Shown here in pieces: positions 1-6,518 of a stretch of 10,092 nucleotides of DNA. Under the pieces are notes generated by a model. That model was not told where the DNA came from. It searched no databases and was given only the letters and a program-made list of their open reading frames with translations. This DNA comes from Nitrospira sp. (GTDB lineage: Bacteria; Nitrospirota; Nitrospiria; Nitrospirales; Nitrospiraceae). The stretch covers positions 22,142 through 32,233 of the forward strand of contig JABMDE010000004.1 in the NCBI GenBank assembly GCA_015904055.1, written 5' to 3'. The first letter of the stretch is position 1. The number at the start of each line of letters is the position of its first letter. The translations under genes were made by a program, and so were the position numbers.

Positions 1-92
1 ACACCTTTCTGAGGCCTGTGCTAGGTCTACACCCATAAGTAAATCCGATTCGTCGTTACCCTTAGCCGGTTGAACAGAGAGGCCGGCATTGA

Positions 93-98
93 GGAGGG
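93..98 (+). promoter_or_regulatory. Ribosome binding site of yebC
   Basis: GGAGGG, within the longer purine run GAGGAGGGA, sits four bases before ATG 103. It decides the yebC start in favour of 103 over the in-frame TTG at 70, which has no purine-rich tract at a suitable distance. Confidence 0.8.
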
Positions 99-102
99 AT
101 CC

Positions 103-858
103 ATGGGCGGGCATAGCCATTGGTCGACCATCAAGCGGCACAAGGGGGCCCAGGACGCCAAGCGCGGAAAGATCTTCACGAGAATCATTCGCGAGGTCAC
201 GATCGCAGCCCGTTCAGGCGGCGATCCGGATGCAAATCCACGTCTTCGGCTGGCCATTGCTAAGGCCAAAGAAGCGAATATGCCCGGCGATACGCTGAAG
301 AAAGCCATTCAGCGCGGAACGGGCGAATTGCCCGGCGTCACCTATGAAGAGTTTACGCTGGAAGGGTATGGGCCCGGAGGGACTGCGGTTCTCCTGGAAA
401 TCACCAGCGATAACCGGAACCGGACGGTCGCGGAAATACGCAGCCTGCTCACCAAGAATCACGGGAATATGGCCGAAGCCGGCGCCGTTGCCTGGCAGTT
501 TCACAAGAAAGGCCTGGTCGTGATTGAGAAGGGCAAGGTCGACGAGGATACGCTCCTCTCCCTGGCGCTCGATGCCGGCGCAGAAGATGTCAAAGTCGGC
601 ACACAAAGTTTTGAGGTCATCACCACCACCCATGATTTCGAAGCCGTAAAAAAGGCACTGGTAGACGCGAAGATCGACACATCGCTTGCTGAAATCACGT
701 ATATTCCGCAGAATACCGTTCGTCTGGAAGAAAAGCCTGCTGAACAGATGCTCAAATTGATGGAAATCATGGATGAGCATGACGACGTTCAGAAAGTTCA
801 TGCCAATTTTGATATTCCAGACGAAGTGATGGAGAAGGTTGCCGTCGCAGCAGGGTGA
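103..858 (+). CDS. yebC: YebC/TACO1-family translation factor (251 aa)
   Basis: The protein opens with the family hallmark MGGHSHWSTIKRHK and continues through the conserved KGAQDAKRGK and FTRIIREV segments (about residues 14-33), then KEANMPGD, GYGPGG and TSDNRNRT. This is a full-length YebC/PmpR/TACO1 protein of the usual ~240-250 residues. The family was long listed as transcriptional regulators; more recent work on YebC and mitochondrial TACO1 points to a cytoplasmic ribosome-associated role, easing translation of proline-rich stretches. I chose ATG 103 because a strong GGAGGG lies just upstream (93-98) and the conserved N-terminus starts exactly there. An in-frame TTG at 70 would add eleven unconserved residues. 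It is followed after 48 bases by ruvA, consistent with one transcript. The yebC-ruv linkage is common in bacteria. Identity is near certain; the molecular role comes from the family, not from this sequence. Confidence 0.97.
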   Translation: MGGHSHWSTIKRHKGAQDAKRGKIFTRIIREVTIAARSGGDPDANPRLRLAIAKAKEANMPGDTLKKAIQRGTGELPGVTYEEFTLEGYGPGGTAVLLEITSDNRNRTVAEIRSLLTKNHGNMAEAGAVAWQFHKKGLVVIEKGKVDEDTLLSLALDAGAEDVKVGTQSFEVITTTHDFEAVKKALVDAKIDTSLAEITYIPQNTVRLEEKPAEQMLKLMEIMDEHDDVQKVHANFDIPDEVMEKVAVAAG

Positions 859-906
859 CAGGGACGCCGATCGGGCGCCGCATTCCCACCAGAGTGACGA
901 GACAAG

Positions 907-1515
907 ATGATCGCCTTTCTCACGGGGCGGTTGGCATTCAAATCGCCGACTCACCTCACGCTTGATGTGCAGGGGGTCGGGTATGAAGTTCATATCCCGC
1001 TGAGTACCTATTACGCTCTTCCGAATCCTGACGAAGTCACGGCACTGCATATCCATACGCATCTTCGGGAAGATGCGATCCAGCTGTTCGGGTTTCTGGC
1101 ACACAGTGAAAAAGAGCTCTTTCTGCTGCTGACGACCGTGTCCGGTATTGGTCCCAAGCTGGCGCTCAGTGCCTTGTCCAGCTTGCCGGTCACGGAACTG
1201 GTTCGTGCGGTTCAAGCCGAAGACATTGACACGCTCTCAACCGTGCCGGGTATCGGGAAAAAGTCCGCAAGCCGTATCGCGCTGGAACTCAAGGACAAGG
1301 TAGGCAAGATTCAACCGGCAACGGTTCAGGTGTCTGCATCCGAAGAGGCCGGACTCGATGGTCCTTTTGAAGATGCGCTGTCTGCATTGGTGAATTTGGG
1401 GTATCGACCGCAAGATGCCAAGGACGCGTTGCGGCGGGTCACGAAGGGAGCCACGGGTCCTGTTGTACTGAAGAATCTGATTCGCGAAGGGCTCAAGGAG
1501 CTTGCAAGGGGGTAA
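907..1515 (+). CDS. ruvA: Holliday junction branch migration complex subunit RuvA (202 aa)
   Basis: RuvA binds the four-way Holliday junction as a tetramer and loads the RuvB motor for branch migration in recombinational repair. The length (202 aa) matches the family's 190-205. The start MIAFLTGRL and the GVGYEVHIP stretch mark the N-terminal OB-fold. Two helix-hairpin-helix motifs follow: VSGIGPKLA at residue 78 and VPGIGKKSA at residue 113, the latter running into RIALELKDK. The C-terminal part (about 155-202) has the small domain III signature (ALVNLGY, then LIREGLKEL) that contacts RuvB. The gene lies 48 bases after yebC; its TAA stop (1513-1515) directly follows the purine run that serves as the ribosome binding site of the next gene, so translational coupling is likely. 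The ribosome binding site before ATG 907 is weak. No ruvC lies beside it. Confidence 0.97.
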   Translation: MIAFLTGRLAFKSPTHLTLDVQGVGYEVHIPLSTYYALPNPDEVTALHIHTHLREDAIQLFGFLAHSEKELFLLLTTVSGIGPKLALSALSSLPVTELVRAVQAEDIDTLSTVPGIGKKSASRIALELKDKVGKIQPATVQVSASEEAGLDGPFEDALSALVNLGYRPQDAKDALRRVTKGATGPVVLKNLIREGLKELARG

Positions 1516-1517
1516 AC

Positions 1518-2009
1518 ATGCGCACAGATAAAGCGGGCGTGATCAGTCGGTTTGTGGCCATGACCTGCATGGGAGTGTCTCTGGTTTTTGGAGCCTTCCC
1601 GGTTCTAGGGTCTGCCGAAGGAACAGCGGAACCCAAGAGCATGAGAATGACCTGCGGGTCTTGTCCCGAGGGCTATGCCACCACCGGGGTCACCCAAGCG
1701 CCGGAAATTTGCAAAGAAGGCGATCCGACGCTGGTGCAATGTGTGCCGCTTGGGACGAACATGCTGGGTGTGTGCGGCTCCTGTCCTGAAGGCTACAATG
1801 AAATCGGCGGGTCTTCACTCCCTGCGCGTTGCGGCAACAAGGATGGCGGTCGATTATCACAATGTCAGTTGCGGAAAATGGAGCAGAATTTGCCCGACCC
1901 GGCGCAAGGGTATAAAACCTGTCCGCCCGATTGCGGCAATACCGCGATCCCGGGGCAGGGAGCCTTGCCGCCTCCTCCCAAGTATCAGCAGATACCGGAC
2001 AACAAATAA
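1518..2009 (+). CDS. Putative exported cysteine-rich repeat protein, unknown function (163 aa)
   Basis: I do not recognise a family. Visible features: a signal-peptide-like start (basic residues 1-11, hydrophobic core about 12-31, plausible cleavage after GSA at 31-33), so export to the periplasm or surface is inferred; there is no clear lipobox. The mature part has two tandem modules about 40 residues apart, each opening CGSCPEGY. Cysteines are at 46, 49, 65, 75 in the first module and 86, 89, 105, 116 in the second, then a CPPDC pair at 135/139. Ten cysteines in about 130 residues suggest disulfides, or less likely metal binding. The tail is proline-rich (PPPP at 151-154) and hydrophilic. 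AAGGGGG at 1505-1511 gives ATG 1518 a good ribosome binding site, directly against the ruvA stop. It is an unrelated-looking passenger between ruvA and ruvB, sharing their strand and spacing. Confidence 0.8.
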   Translation: MRTDKAGVISRFVAMTCMGVSLVFGAFPVLGSAEGTAEPKSMRMTCGSCPEGYATTGVTQAPEICKEGDPTLVQCVPLGTNMLGVCGSCPEGYNEIGGSSLPARCGNKDGGRLSQCQLRKMEQNLPDPAQGYKTCPPDCGNTAIPGQGALPPPPKYQQIPDNK

Positions 2010-2025
2010 TCCTGCGTGCGGCGCG

Positions 2026-3030
2026 ATGACGGAACGACTCATAACGAATCAGGCGATGGATGACGAGCGAGGCTTGGAGAATGTCCTGCGCCCTCAAACG
2101 CTCGACGACTATATCGGGCAGGAGAAAATGAAGGAGTCGCTTCGAGTGTGCATCGAAGCGGCCAAGCGGCGTGGGGAACCCCTCGATCATGCGATCTTCT
2201 ATGGTCCGCCGGGACTGGGGAAGACTACCATTGCCCATATTATTGCCAGGGAGATGGGGGCGTCCTTGCGTTCAACCTCCGGACTGGTATTAGCCCATGC
2301 CGGCGATTTGGCCGCGATTCTCACCAATCTGCAGGAACATGATGTGCTTTTCATTGATGAGATCCATCGTCTGCCGGCCTCCGTGGAAGAGGCCCTCTAT
2401 CCAGCGATGGAGGATTACCAGCTGGATCTGGTGATCGGCCAAGGGCCAACGATACGAACGGTCAAGCTGGACCTTCCACGGTTTACGCTGGTGGGCGCAA
2501 CAACAAGGGCCGGTGCTTTGACGTCACCCCTCCGGGACCGGTTCGGACTGGTGTATCGGCTGGAATTCTATTCGCCCTCCCAGCTGGAGGCTATTGTGAC
2601 CAGGTCTGCCGAGGTCTTGGGAGTCGGGATCGACAAAGAAGGGGCGGCGGAGATTTCACACCGGGCGCGGGGAACACCACGGATCGTGAATCGATTGATC
2701 AAACGGCTCAGGGACTATGCGCAAATTAAGGCCGACGGGCATATCACCAAGCGGGTGGCGCAGGAAGGCTTGGCCTGGATAGGCATTGATGAAGCCGGTT
2801 TTGACGAGATGGATCGCAAGATCCTTCTCACGATCATCGACAAGTTCAATGGCGGCCCCGTCGGCGTGGAATCCCTGGCTGCCGCGGTGCACGAAGACAA
2901 AGGCACGCTTGAAGACGTCTATGAGCCGTATCTGATTCAGGCCGGCTTCCTGGATCGAACCGGTCGGGGGCGGCAGGTGACGAAGTTGACGTTTGACCAT
3001 TTCAAGAAACCGCCCACCATGTTGATCTAG
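2026..3030 (+). CDS. ruvB: Holliday junction branch migration ATPase RuvB (334 aa)
   Basis: RuvB is the hexameric AAA+ motor that, with RuvA, drives branch migration of Holliday junctions. Visible in order: the N-terminal [11 protein letters not shown] box, Walker [10 protein letters not shown] starting at residue 60 (Lys66), Walker B DEIHRL at residue 111, the GATTRAG sensor-1 region followed by SPLRDRFG with the arginine-finger region, the sensor-2 segment [10 protein letters not shown], and a C-terminal winged-helix domain ending RTGRGRQVT and then KPPTMLI. The length of 334 matches the family. ATG 2026 is chosen because it gives the usual N-terminal extension ahead of the conserved box and lies 16 bases after the preceding stop; ATG 2056 is a possible alternative ten codons later. 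Neither has a strong ribosome binding site, so coupling to the upstream gene is plausible. It appears to end the first transcription unit. Confidence 0.98.
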   Translation: MTERLITNQAMDDERGLENVLRPQTLDDYIGQEKMKESLRVCIEAAKRRGEPLDHAIFYGPPGLGKTTIAHIIAREMGASLRSTSGLVLAHAGDLAAILTNLQEHDVLFIDEIHRLPASVEEALYPAMEDYQLDLVIGQGPTIRTVKLDLPRFTLVGATTRAGALTSPLRDRFGLVYRLEFYSPSQLEAIVTRSAEVLGVGIDKEGAAEISHRARGTPRIVNRLIKRLRDYAQIKADGHITKRVAQEGLAWIGIDEAGFDEMDRKILLTIIDKFNGGPVGVESLAAAVHEDKGTLEDVYEPYLIQAGFLDRTGRGRQVTKLTFDHFKKPPTMLI

Positions 3031-3038
3031 TCCGGCTA

Positions 3039-3088
3039 CGATCGTCGTGTCAGATGACGCTATCGGCATCGCAAACGTTCCGTTTTGC
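3039..3088 (+). terminator. Weak hairpins after ruvB, possible transcription end
   Basis: Two imperfect stem-loops follow the ruvB stop. The first (3039-3065) pairs CGATCGTC with GACG-CT-ATCG around a nine-base loop, with a two-base bulge. The second (3071-3088) pairs GCAAACG with CGTTTTGC around a three-base loop, with one T bulged. Neither is followed by a proper T run, so this is not a classic intrinsic terminator. The 281-base gap to the pheA start at 3312 and the promoter candidate nearby make a transcription boundary reasonable, but the call is tentative. Confidence 0.25.
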
Positions 3089-3113
3089 CTTCCCTGAAAC
3101 TACTGGACGATCC

Positions 3114-3143
3114 TTGCAAAAGATTCGAGAGTTCCTGTAAAAT
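3114..3143 (+). promoter_or_regulatory. Candidate sigma70-type promoter for the pheA operon
   Basis: TTGCAA at 3114-3119 matches four of six bases of the -35 consensus. TAAAAT at 3138-3143 matches five of six of the -10 consensus. They are 18 bases apart. Transcription would start near 3150, leaving a leader of about 60 bases before the first possible pheA start (3213). The position, in the only large gap between the two gene blocks, supports it. It lies outside the duplicated unit, so it is present once. No operator or attenuator is evident nearby. Confidence 0.5.
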
Positions 3144-3197
3144 TCGCCACTTGTCGGTTTTTTTATTTTGCCCGTCTGGTTCTTTAGGCTTCAAGTC

Positions 3198-3202
3198 AGA
3201 GG
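3198..3202 (+). promoter_or_regulatory. Upstream copy of the pheA ribosome binding site
   Basis: AGAGG, ten bases before ATG 3213, is the duplicate of the site at 3297-3301. Initiation here would give an in-frame PheA of 391 residues with 33 additional N-terminal residues. Sequence and spacing are the same as at the lower start, so nothing local favours one over the other. Confidence 0.5.
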
Positions 3203-3296
3203 CGTACTTTCTATGCCCAAAGACATGCTCGAATATCGTCAAGAAATCGATCGGATCGATGATGAAATCATCCGTCGGTTCTTTAGGCTTCAAGTC

Positions 3297-3301
3297 AGAG
3301 G
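3297..3301 (+). promoter_or_regulatory. Downstream copy of the pheA ribosome binding site
   Basis: AGAGG, ten bases before ATG 3312. This site serves the start that gives a normal-length chorismate mutase/prephenate dehydratase. If translation begins at the upper copy, it lies inside the coding sequence. Confidence 0.55.
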
Positions 3302-3311
3302 CGTACTTTCT

Positions 3312-4388
3312 ATGCCCAAAGACATGCTCGAATATCGTCAAGAAATCGATCGGATCGATGATGAAATCATCCGTCTGTTGAACGAGCGGTCCAAGAGCGT
3401 CATTGAGATCGGAAAAATCAAGAAGGAAAAGGATGCGGCGGCCAATCTTCATACCCAAGGACGGGAAACGGCCATTATCGAACGGCTGACCAAGCTCAAT
3501 ACGGGGCCGTTCCCCAGCGAAGCGATTCGATCGGTCTATCGAGAGATCATGTCCGCCTCCCTGTCCCTGGAGGCGCCACAGAAAGTGGCCTACTTAGGAC
3601 CCCGTGCGACCTTTACCCACATGGCCTGCATGCAGAAGTTCGGCTCATCGGCTCAGTATGTGCCGGTCCATAGCATCAAGGAAGTCTTCAGCGAGGTTGA
3701 GCGGGGGCGGGCTAATTTCGGCGTGGTGCCGATCGAAAACACGACGGAAGGCGTGGTGAACCATACGCTCGACATGTTCATTGATTCCAATTTATTGATC
3801 TATGGCGAGGTTCTTCAAGAGGTCTCGCATCATTTACTGTCGAGGTCCGGCCTGATCGAAGAGGTGAAGAAAGTCTATTCTCATCCGCATGCGATCGCGC
3901 AATGCCGGAATTGGCTGGAAACCAATCTCCCGCATGTGCCGGCGATGGAAGTGGCCAGCACGGCACGGGCGGCGGAACTCTGCATTGATGAGCCGTCGTC
4001 GGCTGCGATTGCCTCTGAGCTGGCCGGCCAATTATACGGGCTGAAGGTCATCAAGCCTCGCATTGAAGATAACTTGAACAATGTGACCAGATTTCTGGTG
4101 CTGTCTCAAAAACCGTCCGAGCGGACAGGGAAAGACAAGACGTCGCTGATGTTGTCTATCAAGGATAAGGTCGGCGCGCTCTATGATCTGCTGCGCCCCT
4201 TTGCGTCGCATGGCATCAGCATGACCAAGATCGAATCCAGGCCCTCACAGCGGAAAGCCTGGGAATACATTTTCTTCGTCGATGTCGAGGGGCACATCAC
4301 GGAGGAACGGGTCAGCCGAGCGGTTGAAGAAGTGAAAGGCCGCTGTCTCTTTATGAAAATTTTGGGTTCGTATCCTATCTACAGTTAG
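3312..4388 (+). CDS. pheA: Bifunctional chorismate mutase / prephenate dehydratase, P-protein (358 aa)
   Basis: PheA converts chorismate to prephenate and then to phenylpyruvate, the committed route to phenylalanine. Three domains are visible. The AroQ-type chorismate mutase (about 1-85) has the helix EYRQEIDRIDDEI followed by NERSKSVIEIGKIKKEKD. The prephenate dehydratase (about 91-270) starts with KVAYLGPRATFTH, contains PIENTTEG, and carries the catalytic TRF at 259-261. The C-terminal ACT domain (about 275-350) has the ESRP motif at 308-311, which in this family forms the phenylalanine feedback site. From ATG 3312 the length is 358, typical for P-proteins, so I chose this start. The first 21 codons and ribosome binding site are duplicated just upstream, and ATG 3213 would give a 391-residue form with two copies of the start of helix 1. 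It heads a seven-gene run; its TAG stop touches a possible GTG start of hisC. Confidence 0.96.
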   Translation: MPKDMLEYRQEIDRIDDEIIRLLNERSKSVIEIGKIKKEKDAAANLHTQGRETAIIERLTKLNTGPFPSEAIRSVYREIMSASLSLEAPQKVAYLGPRATFTHMACMQKFGSSAQYVPVHSIKEVFSEVERGRANFGVVPIENTTEGVVNHTLDMFIDSNLLIYGEVLQEVSHHLLSRSGLIEEVKKVYSHPHAIAQCRNWLETNLPHVPAMEVASTARAAELCIDEPSSAAIASELAGQLYGLKVIKPRIEDNLNNVTRFLVLSQKPSERTGKDKTSLMLSIKDKVGALYDLLRPFASHGISMTKIESRPSQRKAWEYIFFVDVEGHITEERVSRAVEEVKGRCLFMKILGSYPIYS

Positions 4389-4396
4389 TGAGACCC

Positions 4397-5473
4397 ATGG
4401 CGCTCCACATCCATCCAGATATCCTCTCGCTCAGTCCCTACGTCCCCGGGAAACCGATCGATGAGTTGCAGCGGGAACTCGGACTTGCTCGCGTGATCAA
4501 GCTGGCATCCAATGAAAATCCGTTGGGGCCGTCGCCCAAGGCCGTGGCGGCGCTTGCCGGAGAATTGAATGCGCTCCATCGTTACCCGGACGGCGGTGGA
4601 TATCGACTCAGGCAGGCTGTTGCTGAGCGGTGGAAAGTTTCGATCGATCAGGTTCTGCTCGGCAATGGGTCCGATGAGATTCTCGGACTCTTGGCCAGGG
4701 CATTCCTGGCTCCCGGCGACGAAGCGGTTATGGCCGAGCACACGTTCGTCATTTACAAGATGGAGGTGACGGCTGCGCATGGGAAGGCCGTCACCGTTCC
4801 ACTCGTCAACTGGACGCACGACCTGGATGCCATGGTTCGAGCGATCACCCCAAGAACCAGGCTGCTCTTTCTCTGCAATCCCAACAACCCGACAGGGACG
4901 ATGGTGCCGGCCGAGGCGATCAGCCGGCTCATGGCCGCAGTGCCCAAGGACGTCGTTGTCGTATTTGACGAAGCCTACTTCGAATATGTCCGGCATCCTC
5001 GCTTCCCCGACACGATCACCTATGTGAAGGAGGGGCGGCAGGCAATCGTTCTTCGGACGTTTTCCAAGATCTACGGATTGGCAGGATTGCGGATTGGGTA
5101 TGGCATCACCACGCCTGAGATCAACGATGTGCTCAATCGGGTGCGCCCGCCCTTCAACGCAAATAGCCTGGCGCAACGGGCGGCGCTGGCCGCGTTGGGC
5201 GACGATGAACATGTGGCCAGGAGTCGAGCCGTTAATGCTGCGGGGATGGAGCAAGTCGGACAGGGGCTGAAAGGGCTTGGCTTTACCCCGATTCCAAGCG
5301 AAGCGAATTTTATCTATTTCGATGTCAAGCGGGATGGAAGGCAGGTATTTGAAGCGTTGCTCCGCGAAGGGATCATCGTACGGCATATCCAGGGGACTAT
5401 GCTCCGGGTCACCATCGGGCAACCCGAAGAAAATACGGCTTTCCTTCATGCGCTCGGCAACGTGTTGTCGTAG
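4397..5473 (+). CDS. hisC: Histidinol-phosphate / aromatic aminotransferase, HisC type (358 aa)
   Basis: This is a PLP-dependent fold-type I aminotransferase of the HisC branch. Visible motifs: ASNENPLGPSPKA near the N-terminus, YPDGGGYRLR, LGNGSDEILG, NPNNPTGT at residue 161, DEAYFEY at 191 (the aspartate contacts the PLP ring nitrogen), and SKIYGLAGLRIGYG, where Lys224 is the Schiff-base lysine. Length is normal for the family. HisC enzymes make histidinol phosphate, and several also transaminate phenylpyruvate and hydroxyphenylpyruvate. Lying between pheA and aroF/tyrA, this copy probably provides the last step to phenylalanine and tyrosine, as inferred from context. I chose ATG 4397; a GTG at 4388 overlapping the pheA stop by one base would add three residues. 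There is no strong ribosome binding site, so coupling to pheA is likely. Confidence 0.93.
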   Translation: MALHIHPDILSLSPYVPGKPIDELQRELGLARVIKLASNENPLGPSPKAVAALAGELNALHRYPDGGGYRLRQAVAERWKVSIDQVLLGNGSDEILGLLARAFLAPGDEAVMAEHTFVIYKMEVTAAHGKAVTVPLVNWTHDLDAMVRAITPRTRLLFLCNPNNPTGTMVPAEAISRLMAAVPKDVVVVFDEAYFEYVRHPRFPDTITYVKEGRQAIVLRTFSKIYGLAGLRIGYGITTPEINDVLNRVRPPFNANSLAQRAALAALGDDEHVARSRAVNAAGMEQVGQGLKGLGFTPIPSEANFIYFDVKRDGRQVFEALLREGIIVRHIQGTMLRVTIGQPEENTAFLHALGNVLS

Positions 5474-5494
5474 GAACAGTACAGCGAGGGAATT

Positions 5495-6508
5495 ATGATT
5501 ATCGTATTGAAACCAGAGGCGTCCGAGAGCGAGGTCGATCATATTATCGACCGGTTGCGTGATCTCGGCTTGAAGTCGCAGATTTCAACCGGTCAGGAAC
5601 GCACCATCATCGGTGTCATCGGGGACGACCGGATTCTTCACAATCAACCGTTGACGGCGCTTCCGGGTGTGGAGAGTGTGTTGCCGATCCTGGCTCCATG
5701 GAAACTGGTGAGCCGTGAGTTCAAGAAGGAAGGAACGGTCATCGATGTCGGCGGGGTAAAGATCGGCGGCCAGAAGCTGGCCATCATGGCAGGGCCCTGT
5801 GCCGTGGAGCGGCTTGAACTCACTGTTGGAATTGCACATGAAGTGAAAGCCTCCGGCGCCGCAATTCTTCGCGGGGGCGCATACAAGCCCAGGACGTCGC
5901 CCTATTCCTTTCAGGGGTTAGGGCGTGAAGGGCTGGATTACCTGGTTGAAGCGAAAAAGCAAACCGGGTTGCCGGTGGTCAGCGAAATCCTGGACACGCG
6001 GGACATCGAGCTGTTTCTTGAAAAAGCGGACATCATTCAAATCGGCGCGAGAAACATGCAGAATTTTGAGCTGCTGAAGGAAGTGGGGGCATACGACAAG
6101 CCGGTGTTATTGAAGCGCGGACTGTCGGCGACCATCAAGGAGTTTCTGCTGTCTGCGGAGTACATTATGTCGCGTGGCAATCGTAATGTCATGCTCTGTG
6201 AGCGGGGCATTCGTACCTTTGAAACCCAGTATCGCAATACGCTTGATCTGGCAGCCATCCCGACGTTGAAAGATCTGTCGCATCTTCCCGTCATCGTCGA
6301 TCCCAGCCATGCCACAGGGAAGTGGGATCTTGTCGCGCCCATGTCGAAAGCGGCGGTTGCGGCCGGTGCCGACGGTCTGCTCATCGAGGTTCATTCAAAC
6401 CCCGAATGCGCATTGTGCGATGGAGAAGAGTCAATCAAGCCTTCGAAGTTCAAAGCGCTGATGCGTGATCTTGGGAATATCGCGAAGGCCGTGGGGCGGG
6501 AAATTTAG
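5495..6508 (+). CDS. aroF: DAHP synthase, type I-beta with N-terminal regulatory domain (337 aa)
   Basis: It condenses phosphoenolpyruvate and erythrose 4-phosphate to DAHP, the first shikimate-pathway step. Residues 1 to about 66 form a small alpha/beta domain ([18 protein letters not shown] at the start) like the ferredoxin-like regulatory domain of the Thermotoga maritima enzyme, which mediates tyrosine/phenylalanine inhibition. The catalytic barrel follows, with [52 protein letters not shown] and DPSHATGKW. The expected metal ligands are all present: Cys102, His272, Glu298 and Asp309. As I recall, these are the same positions as in the Thermotoga enzyme, implying an almost gap-free alignment. 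GAGGG at 5486-5490, four bases before ATG 5495, fixes the start. It lies 21 bases after hisC and ten before tyrA. Gene naming varies in this family (aroF, aroG or aroA); the function is not in doubt. Confidence 0.96.
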   Translation: MIIVLKPEASESEVDHIIDRLRDLGLKSQISTGQERTIIGVIGDDRILHNQPLTALPGVESVLPILAPWKLVSREFKKEGTVIDVGGVKIGGQKLAIMAGPCAVERLELTVGIAHEVKASGAAILRGGAYKPRTSPYSFQGLGREGLDYLVEAKKQTGLPVVSEILDTRDIELFLEKADIIQIGARNMQNFELLKEVGAYDKPVLLKRGLSATIKEFLLSAEYIMSRGNRNVMLCERGIRTFETQYRNTLDLAAIPTLKDLSHLPVIVDPSHATGKWDLVAPMSKAAVAAGADGLLIEVHSNPECALCDGEESIKPSKFKALMRDLGNIAKAVGREI

Positions 6509-6518
6509 CGGGATATCC

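Larger units (their letters stand above)
3178..3375 (+). repeat. Exact 99-bp tandem direct duplication spanning the pheA start
   Basis: Bases 3178-3276 and 3277-3375 are identical over all 99 positions and directly adjacent. Each unit contains about 35 bases of leader, an AGAGG ribosome binding site, the ATG and the first 21 codons of pheA. The identity does not extend on either side: the base before each copy differs (t3177, c3276), and so does the base after (g3277, t3376). Because 99 is divisible by three and the leader part has no stop in this frame, the upper copy reads in frame into the lower one. Perfect identity implies either a very recent duplication or an artefact of joining contigs. 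Confidence 0.97.

Noticed and set aside
1..102. Promoter search upstream of yebC.
   Set aside because: No -35/-10 pair with acceptable match and spacing was found; the promoter may lie before the window.
214..1215. Long minus-strand frame of 333 codons across yebC and ruvA.
   Set aside because: It is antisense to two clearly conserved genes, has no recognisable motifs, and is explained by codon bias of the + strand genes.
1966..1977. PPPP run in the cysteine-rich protein as a functional target of the nearby YebC (polyproline translation factor).
   Set aside because: Short proline runs are common, and proximity alone does not support a link.
1675..2025. N-terminal extension of RuvB by 117 codons through the cysteine-rich gene.
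   Set aside because: RuvB homology starts at 2026. The upstream part is an out-of-phase reading of the small exported gene, which has its own ribosome binding site and signal peptide.
3156..3170. T-rich stretch (T7-A-T4) as an intrinsic terminator for ruvB.
   Set aside because: No stable GC-rich stem directly precedes it, and it lies just downstream of the likely promoter.
3168..3212. In-frame TTG start at 3168 giving a longer PheA, with Trp-Phe-Phe codons that recall a phenylalanine attenuator leader.
   Set aside because: There is no ribosome binding site (the preceding bases are a T-rich run), no stop before pheA, and no terminator/antiterminator pair. Three aromatic codons are too few for an attenuator.
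4385..5542. Minus-strand frame of 385 codons opposite hisC.
   Set aside because: It mirrors the hisC coding sequence almost end to end and has no domain-like features.
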